Positions 33,565 through 44,421 are shown, counted from the first letter of the stretch. The stretch: 52,639 nt of DNA from Thiobacillus sp. (GCA_030680405.1 JAUXVT010000004.1:1-52639); one strand, 5' to 3'. Notes: generated from the letters alone by a model not told the origin. Made by a program: numbers and translations.

Positions 33565-34341
33565 ATGCGTAGGCGTAGCTTTCTGGCGAGACTGACCATT
33601 CTTCCCGCGCTGCCGCTGGTGGCCCATGCCGCCAAGGCCGAGCTGAATATCGGAATCTACCCGGGTACCGGCAAAGCCGATATTTTGATGGGAGATTTTC
33701 GCGCCTATGCGATGCCTTTTGCGCAGGCGCTGGGCGCTGCCCTGGATGCGAAACCCAGGCTCACCCTGTTTCGCAGCATCAAGAGCGCCCTGAGGTCCTT
33801 GAAAAGCGGCCGGCCGGATCTCTATTTTGTTCCGCCGTCGGTGGCGGTTTCCGTGCTCGATAACGATTATTCTCCCGTCGCCCGCGTGCGCGATCAGGCC
33901 ACGGGGGTGCTGGTACGCCGCAAGGGCGTGGCCATTCACACCGTTGCCCTTACCGAGAAAGAGTCCTGGTTGGATGTGATGGCTCGCCACGCACTCAAGC
34001 GCAACAAACACGAATCGGTGAAGATTGACAATTTCAAGACGCAGGATGATATGGCCTTGGCCATGCAGCGTGATTATGCCCAGGCCGCCAGCCTGCGCAG
34101 CAGGCTGGCCAATGAACTGGTTGCAAAGGACGCGTTCGAAATCTGGCTGCCCCTGCCGACCACGTCGGATTTCACGCTGATGGCGAGCAACCGCCTGAGC
34201 GCAGCCGAGCAGAGAAGGCTGGGGGCGGCTGCCGTCGCGCTCAGTCCGGCCGCCACCGAGTCGCTGCAAAAAACCATCCACAGCAAGGTAACGGGCTTTG
34301 TGATCGACAAGGAGGCGGATTACAAGATCATCAGCAGGTGA
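33565..34341 (+). CDS. Orphan PhnD-like periplasmic substrate-binding protein
   Basis: A 258-residue protein with a signal peptide (1-25, MRRRSFLARLTILPALPLVA) that has a twin-arginine-like RRxFL start. The mature part resembles PhnD-type (phosphate/phosphonate-binding) type II periplasmic binding proteins: LNIGIYPGTGKADILMGDFR, PFAQALGAAL, SIKSALRSLKSGRPDLYFVP and GVLVRRKGVAIHTVAL. No permease or ATPase gene is adjacent, so it is an orphan. Such orphans often serve as sensors or lipid/phosphonate-independent binding proteins; the ligand is unknown. It faces away from nnr. Confidence 0.72.
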   Translation: MRRRSFLARLTILPALPLVAHAAKAELNIGIYPGTGKADILMGDFRAYAMPFAQALGAALDAKPRLTLFRSIKSALRSLKSGRPDLYFVPPSVAVSVLDNDYSPVARVRDQATGVLVRRKGVAIHTVALTEKESWLDVMARHALKRNKHESVKIDNFKTQDDMALAMQRDYAQAASLRSRLANELVAKDAFEIWLPLPTTSDFTLMASNRLSAAEQRRLGAAAVALSPAATESLQKTIHSKVTGFVIDKEADYKIISR

Positions 34342-34380
34342 TCAGCGAAGCCGGGTACTGAACCGATCCGGACAGGCGGC

Positions 34381-34408
34381 TTGCAGGGCGGTCCTGGTGA
34401 CCTAGACT
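34381..34408 (+). promoter_or_regulatory. Weak sigma70-like promoter before the DUF3330 gene
   Basis: TTGCAG (34381-34386) and TAGACT (34403-34408) are spaced by 16 bp and lie about 32 bp before the start codon. Both boxes are imperfect, so confidence is low. Confidence 0.3.
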
Positions 34409-34439
34409 GAAAAGCATCCGATGGTTTGAGGAATGTCAT

Positions 34440-34682
34440 ATGGATAAACAGCATCGCAACCCGGCGGGGGCGCTGGTGGCGCAATGTTCCGACGAAGACA
34501 GTTGTACCGTGGTCAGCTGTGAGGTCTGTCTGAAGGAAATACCGGCCGATGCGGTCAACGTGACGGATGCGCAGGATTATGTCCATCATTTCTGCGGTCT
34601 TGACTGCCTCGAAGCTTGGCAAAAGCAGGCCGGCATTCGCCAACAAGCCGGTCCGGAGAGGTGTCCAGATCGGCTAAAATAG
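34440..34682 (+). CDS. Small cysteine-rich DUF3330-type protein
   Basis: An 80-residue protein preceded by GAGGAATG. Five to six cysteines are arranged as CSDEDSC, CEVC and CGLDC, with HH just before the last group (QDYVHHFCGLDCLEAWQKQ). The pattern looks like a TRASH/zinc-ribbon-like metal site. From memory it matches the DUF3330 family, whose members are often carried beside mercury-resistance transposons, but no transposase or mer gene lies here. The stop is 27 bp before purL. Function is unknown; metal binding is inferred from the cysteines. Confidence 0.75.
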   Translation: MDKQHRNPAGALVAQCSDEDSCTVVSCEVCLKEIPADAVNVTDAQDYVHHFCGLDCLEAWQKQAGIRQQAGPERCPDRLK

Positions 34683-34685
34683 CGC

Positions 34686-34703
34686 CTTTGCCCGTTTGCA
34701 AAG
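34686..34703 (+). promoter_or_regulatory. Small dyad in the purL leader
   Basis: CTTTGC (34686-34691) and GCAAAG (34698-34703) form a 6-bp inverted repeat ending 6 bases before the purL ATG. A possible -10 box TAAAAT precedes it at 34675-34680. The sequence does not match the enteric PurR operator well, so it may be an RNA hairpin over the ribosome site or a chance dyad. Confidence 0.3.
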
Positions 34704-34709
34704 ACGCAC

Positions 34710-37700
34710 ATGTCTGCCCTCGTCTCCCTTCCCGGCGCCGCCGCGCTGTCCCCGTTCCGACTCGACAAAATCCGCCGCGAGGCTGCGCAGCGGGGCCTGA
34801 ACCTGGGCACGCTGGCGGCGCGCCACTGGCATTTTCTGGAAGTGGATGACACGCTCGACGCCGCGCAAATGCGGCTGGTCGAGCAGGCGCTCGATTACGG
34901 CACGCCGGCCGATACGCCGACCGCAGATGATCCGCTGATCCTGGTCACGCCGCGTCCCGGCACGATTTCGCCGTGGTCGTCGAAGGCCACCGACATCCTG
35001 AAAAACTGCGGCCTCGCTGGTTTCCGGCGCATCGAGCGCGGCGTGGCCTTCCATGTGCTGGATGCAGCCGGTCAAGCGCTGTCAGCCGAGGCGAAGTCGC
35101 GTTTGTTGCCGTTGCTGCACGACCGCATGACCGAAGCGGTGATGACGCTGGCCGATGTGGCCCGGCTGTTCCGCCACGTGCCGCCGCGCGAACTGGCCCG
35201 CATCGACGTGCTGGGCGGTGGGCGCCCGGCGCTGGAAGCCGCCAATACGACCCTGGGCCTCGCGCTGTCGGACGACGAACTCGATTATCTGGTGGAGAAC
35301 TTCGTCAGCATCGGGCGCAACCCCACCGACGTCGAGTTGATGATGTTCGCGCAGGCCAACTCCGAGCATTGCCGCCACAAGATTTTCAACGCCTCGTGGG
35401 TGATCGACGGCGCGGCACAGGCCAAATCGCTGTTCGGCATGATCCGCGACACCCACGCCGCCCACCCCGAGGGCACGGTGGTGGCGTATTCGGACAACTC
35501 CTCCGTCATCGAGGGGGCGACCATCGATCGGTTCTACCCGCGCGCCGACGGCAGCTACGCCTACAGCAGCGAACTGACCCATGTGCTGATGAAGGTGGAA
35601 ACGCACAACCACCCGACGGCGATTTCGCCTTTCCCGGGCGCGGCGACAGGCAGCGGCGGCGAAATCCGCGACGAAGGCGCAACGGGAACCGGGTCGAAAC
35701 CCAAGGCCGGGTTGTGCGGATTTTCGGTGTCCAACCTCAATATTCCCGGCTTCGATCAGCCTTGGGAGACGGGCGCCTACGGCAAGCCGGAGCGCATCGT
35801 CACCCCGCTCGCGATCATGCTCGAAGGTCCGATCGGCGCGGCGGCGTTCAACAACGAATTCGGTCGCCCCAACCTGGCGGGTTATTTCCGCACTTTCGAG
35901 GAAACCGTGGCCGGGCAGCGGCGCGGCTACCATAAGCCCATCATGCTGGCAGGCGGCGTCGGCAGCATTCGCGCTGACCATGTGGACAAGAAAATGCTGC
36001 CGGTCGGCACGCTGCTGATCCAACTGGGCGGCCCCGGCATGCTGATTGGCCTCGGCGGTGGCGCGGCGTCGTCGATGGATACCGGCGCCAACGCCGCCGA
36101 TCTCGACTTCGACTCGGTGCAGCGCGGCAACCCCGAAATGGAACGGCGCGCGCAGGAAGTCATCGACCGCTGCTGGCAGCTGGGCGAGGCCAATCCGATC
36201 CTGTCGATCCACGACGTCGGCGCCGGCGGCCTGTCGAACGCGCTGCCCGAGCTGGTGCACGGCGGCGGCCGCGGCGGCCGCTTCGAACTGCGCGCCGCGC
36301 CGTCGGAAGAATCCGGCATGTCGCCGCGCGAAATCTGGTGCAACGAGGCGCAGGAACGCTATGTTCTGGCGATCCCGCCGCAACGTCTCGGCGAATTCCG
36401 CGCCATCTGCGAGCGCGAACGCTGCCCGTTTGCCGTGCTGGGCGATGCCGCCGAGGACAACCATCTGCGGGTGACCGACAGCCATTTCCAGAACGTGCCG
36501 GTGGACGTGAGTCTGGATGTGGTTCTCGGCAAACCGCCCAAGATGACGCGCGACGTCGCGCATCAGGCGGCCACCCCCGCCCCGCTGGTGCTCGATGGCA
36601 TCAACCTGAAGGACGCCGCCTACCGCGTGCTGGCGATGCCGGGGGTGGCGTCGAAGATGTTCCTGATTTCCATCGGCGACCGCACGGTCGGCGGGTTAAC
36701 CGCACGCGACCAGTGCGTCGGGCCGTGGCAAATTCCGGTCGCCGATTGCGCAATCACGCTGGCGGGGTATCAGACCACGCTGGGCGAGGTGTTTTCCATC
36801 GGCGAGAAAGCCCCGTTGGCATTGATCGACGCGCCCGCATCGGGACGCATGGCGATTGTCGAGGCGATCACCAACCTGGCCGCCGCGCGCGTGGAGGGCC
36901 TCACGCAGGTGAAACTGTCGGCCAACTGGATGGCACCGGCCGGCCACCCGGGCGAGGACGCCGCGTTGTTCGATACCGTGGCGGCGGTCTCGAATTATTG
37001 CCAGGCGCTGGGTGTGAGCATCCCGGTCGGCAAGGATTCGATGAGCATGAAGACCGTGTGGCAGGCCGACGGCGAGAAAAAGGCGGTGACTTCGCCGATC
37101 TCGCTGGTGATTTCGGCGTTCGCCAACACCCCCGATGCGACGCAACATCTGACCCCGCAGTTGCGCACCGACGCCGGCGAGTCCGATCTCGTCCTGATCG
37201 ATCTGGGCCTGGGCAAGAACCGCCTCGGCGCATCAAGTTTTGCCCAGGCTTACAAGCAGGTAGGCGACGACTGTCCGGATGCGCCGGAGGCTGCAGCGCT
37301 TGCCGCGTTCTTTGACACCGTGCAGGCACTGAACGCGGCCGGCAAATTGCTGGCCTACCATGACCGTTCTGACGGCGGCCTGTTTGCTGCCCTCGCCGAA
37401 ATGGCGTTTACCGGGCACTGCGGGCTGGATCTGGAGGTGGACGAACTGTGTCTCGACCAGATCCGTCACGAGGTCGAAGACGAAGGATTGCCGGAACCGG
37501 AGTTGCTGAGCGCGGGTGATGTCTCCCAGCGTATTTTCAATGTGTTGTTCAACGAGGAAGCCGGTGCGGTGCTGCAAGTGAGGCGCGACGACACGCAGGC
37601 GGTGATGCAGGCCTTCATGAATGCCGGCCTGCGCGGCGAATTCCATGTGATCGGCCAGCCCAATGCGTGTGACCACCTGCGCTTGCTGCGCGGCGATCAA

Positions 37701-38663
37701 GAGTTCTTCGACGAGGCGCGCACCGATCTGCAAAGCGCATGGACGCGAACCAGTTACGAAATGGCGAAGCGGCGCGACAACCCGGTGTGCGCCGAACAGG
37801 AGTTTGCCCGCCACGCCGATGCCGCCGATCCCGGCCTGCACTATGCGCCGAGCTTCGACATCAACGCCGACATCGCCGCGCCCTTCATCGCCAGCGGCAA
37901 GCGCCCGCGCGTCGCGGTGCTGCGCGAGCAGGGTGTCAACGGCCAGGTCGAGATGGCCGCGGCATTCGACGCCGCCGGTTTTGCCGCGGTCGACGTGCAC
38001 ATGAGCGACATCCTCGCCGGCCGGGTGAGCCTCAACGATTTCACCGGGCTGGCCGCGTGCGGCGGTTTCAGCTACGGGGATGTGCTGGGCGCGGGCGGTG
38101 GCTGGGCCAAGTCGATCCTGTTCAACCCGCGTGCGCGCGACCAGTTCGCGGCGTTTTTCCAGCGCACCGATACCTTTGCGCTGGGCGTGTGCAACGGCTG
38201 CCAGATGATGAGCCAGCTGCACGACCTGATCCCGGGCGCGGCCGCGTGGCCGCGTTTCGAGCGCAACCTGTCGGAGCAGTTCGAGGCGCGCTTTGCGCTG
38301 GTCGAAGTGCTGGCCTCGCCGTCGATTTTCTTCGCCGACATGGCGGGCTCGGTGATGCCGATCGCGGTGTCGCACGGCGAAGGCCGGGTCGCTTTCCGCG
38401 ATCCCGCGCACGCCGCGCAGGCGAAGTCCACGCTGCGTTATGTCGACCACCGCGGCGCGCTGACCGAGACCTATCCGCTGAATCCCAATGGCTCGCCCGG
38501 CGGGCTGACCGGCTTCACCACTGCGGATGGCCGCTTCAGCATCCTGATGCCGCACCCGGAACGCGTGTTCCGCGCCGCGCAGCTGTCGTGGAAACCGGAC
38601 GGCATGACGGGCGCCGGTCCGTGGCTGCGGATGTTCCGCAACGCGCGGCGCGCGGTTGGGTGA
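34710..38663 (+). CDS. purL: Phosphoribosylformylglycinamidine synthase, large single-chain type
   Basis: A 1317-residue enzyme for the fourth step of purine synthesis (FGAR + ATP + Gln to FGAM). In order: N-terminal PurS-like domain; linker; first synthetase half with [40 protein letters not shown] and [13 protein letters not shown]; second half with [40 protein letters not shown] and [20 protein letters not shown]; and a C-terminal class I glutaminase with the nucleophile Cys in [13 protein letters not shown] and the HPE motif in [11 protein letters not shown]. Length matches the gammaproteobacterial/betaproteobacterial large form (E. coli 1295), not the split PurLQS form. Confidence 0.98.
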   Translation: MSALVSLPGAAALSPFRLDKIRREAAQRGLNLGTLAARHWHFLEVDDTLDAAQMRLVEQALDYGTPADTPTADDPLILVTPRPGTISPWSSKATDILKNCGLAGFRRIERGVAFHVLDAAGQALSAEAKSRLLPLLHDRMTEAVMTLADVARLFRHVPPRELARIDVLGGGRPALEAANTTLGLALSDDELDYLVENFVSIGRNPTDVELMMFAQANSEHCRHKIFNASWVIDGAAQAKSLFGMIRDTHAAHPEGTVVAYSDNSSVIEGATIDRFYPRADGSYAYSSELTHVLMKVETHNHPTAISPFPGAATGSGGEIRDEGATGTGSKPKAGLCGFSVSNLNIPGFDQPWETGAYGKPERIVTPLAIMLEGPIGAAAFNNEFGRPNLAGYFRTFEETVAGQRRGYHKPIMLAGGVGSIRADHVDKKMLPVGTLLIQLGGPGMLIGLGGGAASSMDTGANAADLDFDSVQRGNPEMERRAQEVIDRCWQLGEANPILSIHDVGAGGLSNALPELVHGGGRGGRFELRAAPSEESGMSPREIWCNEAQERYVLAIPPQRLGEFRAICERERCPFAVLGDAAEDNHLRVTDSHFQNVPVDVSLDVVLGKPPKMTRDVAHQAATPAPLVLDGINLKDAAYRVLAMPGVASKMFLISIGDRTVGGLTARDQCVGPWQIPVADCAITLAGYQTTLGEVFSIGEKAPLALIDAPASGRMAIVEAITNLAAARVEGLTQVKLSANWMAPAGHPGEDAALFDTVAAVSNYCQALGVSIPVGKDSMSMKTVWQADGEKKAVTSPISLVISAFANTPDATQHLTPQLRTDAGESDLVLIDLGLGKNRLGASSFAQAYKQVGDDCPDAPEAAALAAFFDTVQALNAAGKLLAYHDRSDGGLFAALAEMAFTGHCGLDLEVDELCLDQIRHEVEDEGLPEPELLSAGDVSQRIFNVLFNEEAGAVLQVRRDDTQAVMQAFMNAGLRGEFHVIGQPNACDHLRLLRGDQEFFDEARTDLQSAWTRTSYEMAKRRDNPVCAEQEFARHADAADPGLHYAPSFDINADIAAPFIASGKRPRVAVLREQGVNGQVEMAAAFDAAGFAAVDVHMSDILAGRVSLNDFTGLAACGGFSYGDVLGAGGGWAKSILFNPRARDQFAAFFQRTDTFALGVCNGCQMMSQLHDLIPGAAAWPRFERNLSEQFEARFALVEVLASPSIFFADMAGSVMPIAVSHGEGRVAFRDPAHAAQAKSTLRYVDHRGALTETYPLNPNGSPGGLTGFTTADGRFSILMPHPERVFRAAQLSWKPDGMTGAGPWLRMFRNARRAVG

Positions 38664-38739
38664 TGTGCGTCGACTATGCGAAAATAGGCGGCTTTGTCGC
38701 ACTGAATCCCGCTGTGCCGGGCTCTGATTCCCTTCTGCC

Positions 38740-41559
38740 ATGAATGCACACGAAAATCTCCTGACGGATGACCACCTGCGCGCGCAGGTCAAACTGCTGG
38801 GCACCCTGTTGGGCCAGGTGTTGTTGCAGTTTGCCGGCGAAGACGTGTTCGATGCGGTGGAAACCCTGCGGCGCGGCTTTACCGAACTGCACCAGCAGGA
38901 AGATCAGCAGCGCCGCACCGAGCTGATGGCGATGATCGACGCCATGCCAGCCGACAAGGTTGAACTGGTGGTGCGCGCCTTCTCCAGCTATTTCATGCTG
39001 GTCAACGTGGCGGAAGAAAGCTTTGCGCACCGCAACCGCCGCCGCATGCTGTCGCACGGCATGGCGCTGTGGGACGGCTCATTCGACCGCACCTTGGCCG
39101 ACCTCAAGGCGCAGGGCATCACAGTGTCTACCTTGCAGGGCATGGTCAACCGGCTGCACTACGCGCCGGTGTTCACCGCCCATCCCACCGAAGCACGTCG
39201 CCGTGCGGTGATGGAAGGGGTGCGCCGGGTGTTCCTGATTTGCGACCAGCTGTACAGCCCGACGCTGGGGGTGAACGACCAGCGCGAACTGGAAACCCAG
39301 CTGGCTGCCGAAATTCAGGTGATGTGGCGCACCGACGAACTGCGCACCGCCAAGCTGGAAGTACGCGACGAAGTGCGAAATGGCCTGTATTACGTGCGGG
39401 AAAGCCTGTTCGAGGCGGTGCCGAAGGCGTATCAGTATTTCGAGAAAGCCATCCGCAAGCATTACGGCGTGAATGCCGACGGCGTTGGCGTGGTGGAGGT
39501 GCCGAGCTTCATCCGCTTCGGTTCGTGGATCGGTGGCGATCGCGATGGCAACCCGTTCGTGACGGCGGATGTCACCGAATGGACCGTGCATACGCAGATG
39601 CAGGCGGCACTTGATGAATACCGCTTGCGGGTGATGGAACTGCGGCAGACGCTCACCCACAGCAGCGACTGGTGCACACCTTCCGCGCCCTTCCTGGAGC
39701 GCCTGCTGGAATATGAAGCCGAGTTCGGCGAACAGGTGTTCCTCGGTACGGCGGTCCAGATTTACAGCCGCGAACCCTACCGCCGCATGGCGGCGATCAT
39801 GCTGGCGCGGCTGGGCGCCAACCTGTCCTACGTCCACCAGTGCCTGGCCGATGTGCCGAGTTTTACCTCGCACCTGGCGTACAAAAACGCAACCGCTTTC
39901 CTCGACGACCTCTATCTGCTGCGCGATTCGCTGATCAGCCACGGCGACCGCATCGTCGCCACGCAGGATCTGCGGGCACTGATCCGGCTGGTCGAAAGCT
40001 TTGGCTTCCATTTGTTGCAGCTCGACATCCGCCAGGAATCAACCGTGCACACGCGCACGGTCACTGCGGTGCTGCAGCAGATCGACCCCGATTTCGATTA
40101 TGCCGGTGCGGCGGAAGCCGAACGCCTGCAGCGCCTGGCCGCCTGGATCGGCTACATCGACCCGATCGAGGTCAACGATGTCGCGCTGGACGAGGAGGCG
40201 CGCGAAGCGCTCGCGGTGTTCCGGCGCATGGCCAAGCTGCAGGCCGAAGTGGGCGATGAGGTCTTCGGCACCTATGTGATTTCGATGACGCACAATGCGT
40301 CCCACGTGATGGAAGTGATGCTGCTGGCGCGGCTGGTCGGCTTGTGCGGCCACACCGGGCGCGACTGGTTCTGCCACATTCTGGTGGCGCCGCTGTTCGA
40401 GACGGTGGACGACCTGCAGCGCAGCCAGGTGATTCTCGAGCAGTTGTTGTCCAACAAGGTCTATCGTGCGCTGGTGGCGGCCGAAGACAACCGCCAGGAA
40501 GTCATGCTCGGTTATTCCGATTCGTGCAAGGACGGCGGCATCCTGGCGTCGAACTGGAATCTCTATCAGGCGCAGCTTTCCATCATCGCGCTGACCCAGC
40601 AGTTCGGCGTCGAATGCCGCCTGTTCCATGGGCGTGGCGGTACCGTCGGGCGCGGCGGCGGCCCCACCTACGAAGCGATCCTGTCGCAGCCGCCCGGTAC
40701 CGTAAACGGCGAAATCAAGTTCACCGAGCAGGGCGAGATGCTGTATTACAAATACGGCCATCCCGAAACCGCCAACTACGAAATCGGCATGGGGGTCACC
40801 GGCCTGCTCAAGGCCAGTGCCACCGCGCTGGCGCACTGCGAAGTGCGTTACCCGCAGGATTATCTCGACTGGATGCGCGACATGGCGGCAGCAGGCGAGA
40901 CGGCCTACCGTGCGCTGATCGGCATGCCGGGCTTCATCGATTATTTCTACGAGAGCACGCCGGTCACCGAAATCGGCCTGCTCAACATCGGCAGCCGGCC
41001 CTCGCACCGCAAGAAGGCCGACCGCTCGCTGGCGTCGATTCGCGCGATTCCGTGGGTGTTCGGCTGGGCGCAGTCGCGCCACACGCTGCCCGCCTGGTAC
41101 GGTATCGGCAGCGCGTTGAAGGGCTTCATCGACAGCCAGCCGGAGGGTCTCGCGCACCTGCAGGCGATGTATCGCGAGTGGCCGTTCTTCCGCAGTTTGC
41201 TGTCCAACGTGCAGATGGCGCTGACCAAGGCCGACATGGAAATCGCCGAGGAGTATGCGCGCCTGTGCGATCACCCCAACACCATGGTGATCTACCGCAC
41301 GATTGCGGCTGAATTCGCGCTCACCGTGGCCGGTGTCAAACAGGTCGCGCAGATCGAGACCCTGCTGGAAGACAACCAGACGCTGGCGCTATCGATCTCG
41401 CGCCGCCGTCCCTATATCGACCCCATCAACCACATCCAGGTGCGCATGCTGAAACGTTATCGCACCGGCAGCGTGTGGGAATCCGAGCAGGACACCTGGC
41501 TAACGCCGCTGAAGCGGTCGATCAATGCCATTGCTGCCGGGATGCGCAACACCGGCTGA
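38740..41559 (+). CDS. ppc: Phosphoenolpyruvate carboxylase
   Basis: A 939-residue enzyme that carboxylates PEP with bicarbonate to oxaloacetate. Catalytic signatures are intact: FTAHPTEARRRAVMEGVRRV (His), SDSCKDGGILASNWNLYQAQ with the lysine, FHGRGGTVGRGGGPTYEAIL (glycine-rich mobile loop), and FGWAQSRHTLPAWYGIGSAL. The C-terminus ends SINAIAAGMRNTG, a variant of the usual ...MRNTG tail with its allosteric-site context. It is somewhat longer than the E. coli enzyme (883), with the extra length mainly in the N-terminal half. With ppsA, ppsR and eno it makes four PEP-node genes in this window. Confidence 0.98.
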   Translation: MNAHENLLTDDHLRAQVKLLGTLLGQVLLQFAGEDVFDAVETLRRGFTELHQQEDQQRRTELMAMIDAMPADKVELVVRAFSSYFMLVNVAEESFAHRNRRRMLSHGMALWDGSFDRTLADLKAQGITVSTLQGMVNRLHYAPVFTAHPTEARRRAVMEGVRRVFLICDQLYSPTLGVNDQRELETQLAAEIQVMWRTDELRTAKLEVRDEVRNGLYYVRESLFEAVPKAYQYFEKAIRKHYGVNADGVGVVEVPSFIRFGSWIGGDRDGNPFVTADVTEWTVHTQMQAALDEYRLRVMELRQTLTHSSDWCTPSAPFLERLLEYEAEFGEQVFLGTAVQIYSREPYRRMAAIMLARLGANLSYVHQCLADVPSFTSHLAYKNATAFLDDLYLLRDSLISHGDRIVATQDLRALIRLVESFGFHLLQLDIRQESTVHTRTVTAVLQQIDPDFDYAGAAEAERLQRLAAWIGYIDPIEVNDVALDEEAREALAVFRRMAKLQAEVGDEVFGTYVISMTHNASHVMEVMLLARLVGLCGHTGRDWFCHILVAPLFETVDDLQRSQVILEQLLSNKVYRALVAAEDNRQEVMLGYSDSCKDGGILASNWNLYQAQLSIIALTQQFGVECRLFHGRGGTVGRGGGPTYEAILSQPPGTVNGEIKFTEQGEMLYYKYGHPETANYEIGMGVTGLLKASATALAHCEVRYPQDYLDWMRDMAAAGETAYRALIGMPGFIDYFYESTPVTEIGLLNIGSRPSHRKKADRSLASIRAIPWVFGWAQSRHTLPAWYGIGSALKGFIDSQPEGLAHLQAMYREWPFFRSLLSNVQMALTKADMEIAEEYARLCDHPNTMVIYRTIAAEFALTVAGVKQVAQIETLLEDNQTLALSISRRRPYIDPINHIQVRMLKRYRTGSVWESEQDTWLTPLKRSINAIAAGMRNTG

Positions 41560-41572
41560 GCACAGGAACAGA

Positions 41573-42133
41573 ATGGCTATCCCTGCTCTCAATCAGCCGA
41601 AGCGGCGCGGGCTGATCGTCTCCATCGGCCTGAATGTCGTGCTGCTGGTGCTGGCGTGCGGCTTGGTGCTGTATGCCTTCATGCTCAATGTCGATCTGGG
41701 CGATGTGAAGCGGCGCCTGTCGAAGGAAGTCGAAACCCACCAGCAGACCGAACGCTATCTGATCGAAACGCGCAACCAGCTGACCGACAGCCAGCGCGAA
41801 ATCGAGCAGCTGAAAGCGCAACTGGCCTACAAGGAAACCGATTTCCAGGCGGCGGCAGCAGCCAAACCTGCGCTGCCGGTGGTGGTCGGTTTTCGCTCGT
41901 CGATGCTGGGCAAGGGGCTGGTTGCGGTGATCGAAAACACCAGTGATCGTTATCTGACCGTGGTGCTCGCGGTGCGCAACCCCACGCTGTCGACGGCGCG
42001 CCGTTTCAAGCTCGACCTGGAGCCCAGATCCAGTACCGATTTCGGCCACCTCGAAGGCTGGCAGTTTGCGTCGGGCGACGAGGTGGGGCTGTTCAACGAC
42101 GAGTTCGGTGCGCTGAGAATTACGGTGCCATGA
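41573..42133 (+). CDS. Membrane-anchored coiled-coil protein, unknown function
   Basis: A 186-residue protein from the ATG at 41573 (preceded by AGGAACAG), 14 bp after ppc. A membrane helix at about 15-36 (LIVSIGLNVVLLVLACGLVL) is followed by a heptad-rich coiled coil (about 45-95, KRRLSKEVETHQQTERYLIE, then TRNQLTDSQREIEQLKAQLA) and a globular C-terminal half (VVVGFRSSMLGKGLVAVIEN, then TSDRYLTVVLAVRNPTLSTA) that looks like a small beta-sandwich. I do not recognise a named family. Its last 14 bp overlap the converging MMPL gene. A role in the cell envelope is inferred only from topology. Confidence 0.75.
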   Translation: MAIPALNQPKRRGLIVSIGLNVVLLVLACGLVLYAFMLNVDLGDVKRRLSKEVETHQQTERYLIETRNQLTDSQREIEQLKAQLAYKETDFQAAAAAKPALPVVVGFRSSMLGKGLVAVIENTSDRYLTVVLAVRNPTLSTARRFKLDLEPRSSTDFGHLEGWQFASGDEVGLFNDEFGALRITVP

Positions 42134-44402
42134 CGGCCTGCTGCGGCTTGCGCAATTGCAGGCCAAGCAGGGCGGGCATCAGCAGCAATTCGAACACCTG
42201 GCCGGCGAACAGGCCGGCCGCGCACAGCATGCCGAAATGCGCAGTGGGGCGGAAGTCGGACAGCCCCAGCAGGCTGAACTGCGCAATCAATACCACCGAG
42301 ATGGCGATGACCGCGCGGCCCGAGCTTTCCACGCTGCGGATGATGGCGAATACCGGGCTGGCGCCGCGGCGGAGGCGGTGCAGGTAGCCGTGATACAGGT
42401 GAATGGTGTCGTCCACCGTGATGCCAAGGATGATGCCGGCAATCAGCACGGTGGCGACGTCGAGCGCAATGCCGGTTACGCCCATCACCACGAAAATGAA
42501 GAACAGCGGCGCCAGGTTCGGCACCAGGCAGATCAGGCCGGCCCTGAACGAGCGGAACAATAGCGCCATCAGCAGCAGAATCTGCAGGAAGGACGAGATG
42601 AAACTCTTCACCTGACCCACGACGATGCGATCCTCTTGATCCGAGAACAGCCGACCGAAACCGGCCATCTCGGCGTGAATCCCGGTGATCGGCTGCGCAC
42701 CCAGATGTGCCTCGATCCGCTCGATCACCTTGCCAATTTCATTGGCGCCGTGAACATTCAGATTGAGGGCAATCCGGCCGCGCTGGAATTCGCGGTTGAC
42801 CAGTTCGTACAAATCCTTGCCGTCATAGATCAGCAGCAGCTGTTCGACCAGCTTGCGGTTGGTCGGCAGCGCATTTGGGCCAAGTTCCTCGCCGCTGAAG
42901 GCGCGGTTCATTTCCTCGATCACTTCAACCAGCGAAAAGCTGCGATCGATTTCCGGCTGCTGTTCCAGCCAGATCTGCAAGGCCTTGATCTGCGCCAGCG
43001 TGGCGGGATTTTTCAGCGCGTCGCGTCCGGGGGCGGTGAGCACGATTTCCATCGTGGTCACACCGGATAATTTGGCTTCGACCCGGGCGGTGCTGCGGCT
43101 GATGCTGTGGTCCGGGGCAAAGAATTTGATCAGGTTGGATTCCACCTTGACCTGCATGGCGAGCGGAATCGTCGCCAGCACCAGCGCCAGCGTGCCGATA
43201 AGCACGGCCCGCGAGTTGCGCAGGCTGAACACCGCGACGGCCGCGGCGATGCGACGCGCATGCGCCAGCCCGGAGCGGCGGCGCGGCCAGCGCGGCGTGT
43301 CCCACTTCAACAGGATCGGCGGCACCAGGATGAATACCACCAGAAACACCATCAGTGTGCCGATCGCGCCGGACAGGCCGAAGGTCTGCACCGGCGGAAT
43401 GTCCACCCACAGCAGGCTCAACAGACCGGCGCCGGTCGTCAGCACATTGAACAGGCCCGGCACGAAGGTTTCAGACAGCGCGCGCGCGATGCGTTGCGGG
43501 CGCGACAGCAGCGCAATGCGTCCGCGCTGGATCGCCGCGTACAGATGCAGCAAGGTTGCCGTAGTGTAGGCGGCCATGAGGGTGGGGATCATGGCGGTGA
43601 TCGGCGTGTAGGGCTGGCCTGACGCGACGATTCCCGCCACGCTGACCGAGACGACCATCCCCATCGCCAGCCCGCCGACGATCATCGGCCGCACCCGTCC
43701 GACCACCCACCACATCAGTGCCAGGCCGATGACGACGGTCAGCGGAATGAAGATCGTGCTATCGCGCCAGAGCGAGCGCAATTCCTCGACAGTCTGGGCC
43801 ACGGTTCCGGCGGTTGCCGTCCGGTAAACGTCGAGTTTCTCGGCGGCGATGGCGGCATCGAGCGCGATCAGGATATCGCGACGCGCGAGGCTTTCTTTCA
43901 ATACCTTGGGTCGTACCACCAGCGCGACGGCCTTGCCATCCTTCGAGACGATCGCCCCAGGTGCCACCGCATCGTCCAGCACCCTTGCCTTCCATTCAGC
44001 GGGCGTGCGTGCTTTAAGGTTATCGGGATCCACCAGCAGGGAAACCGCAAAGCCATCGTCGGTCGCGTCGATATGTTCGACCGTGGTGAGCGTGAGCACA
44101 CGATCCACCGAAGGATGCGCTTCCATTCTTCCGGCAACACGATCGAGTGCGCCGAGGAACGCCGGGCTGAATAGTGCATCGCCCTCGAACAATACGATCA
44201 GCGCCTCGTCGCTGGGAAACTCGCGAAACAAGGATTCACGCAGCTGGATGATGGGCGCGTCCGCAGGGGAGTAGATGTCCCCCGCATTGTTGAAATGGAT
44301 ATTGAGCAGGAAAGGCAACGAAGCCAGTTGCAGGCCGAGCAGGATGGCCAGCGCCAGCCACGGCGGCAGCATTCGACTGCCATTGAGCCAGGGTTTCAGC
44401 AT
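42120..44402 (-). CDS. MMPL/RND-family membrane transporter
   Basis: A 760-residue protein with two RND-type repeats: helix 1 (about 15-35), a large periplasmic loop (36-215), helices 2-6 including a sterol-sensing-like segment (about 220-375), a link, helix 7 (about 405-425), a second periplasmic loop (430-610) and helices 8-12. Characteristic stretches are FFAPDHSISRSTARVEAKLS and VLIAGIILGITVDDTIHLYH, where acidic residues in the helix are the expected proton-relay site. Families of this kind (MMPL, HpnN-like) move lipids or hydrophobic compounds across the periplasm. It is the last gene of a minus-strand set with an outer-membrane protein and a LolA-like protein, suggesting a lipid-export chain. 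Confidence 0.88.
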   Translation of the reverse strand: MLKPWLNGSRMLPPWLALAILLGLQLASLPFLLNIHFNNAGDIYSPADAPIIQLRESLFREFPSDEALIVLFEGDALFSPAFLGALDRVAGRMEAHPSVDRVLTLTTVEHIDATDDGFAVSLLVDPDNLKARTPAEWKARVLDDAVAPGAIVSKDGKAVALVVRPKVLKESLARRDILIALDAAIAAEKLDVYRTATAGTVAQTVEELRSLWRDSTIFIPLTVVIGLALMWWVVGRVRPMIVGGLAMGMVVSVSVAGIVASGQPYTPITAMIPTLMAAYTTATLLHLYAAIQRGRIALLSRPQRIARALSETFVPGLFNVLTTGAGLLSLLWVDIPPVQTFGLSGAIGTLMVFLVVFILVPPILLKWDTPRWPRRRSGLAHARRIAAAVAVFSLRNSRAVLIGTLALVLATIPLAMQVKVESNLIKFFAPDHSISRSTARVEAKLSGVTTMEIVLTAPGRDALKNPATLAQIKALQIWLEQQPEIDRSFSLVEVIEEMNRAFSGEELGPNALPTNRKLVEQLLLIYDGKDLYELVNREFQRGRIALNLNVHGANEIGKVIERIEAHLGAQPITGIHAEMAGFGRLFSDQEDRIVVGQVKSFISSFLQILLLMALLFRSFRAGLICLVPNLAPLFFIFVVMGVTGIALDVATVLIAGIILGITVDDTIHLYHGYLHRLRRGASPVFAIIRSVESSGRAVIAISVVLIAQFSLLGLSDFRPTAHFGMLCAAGLFAGQVFELLLMPALLGLQLRKPQQAVMAP

Positions 44403-44421
44403 TGTCGCGCCGTCCGCAGGG

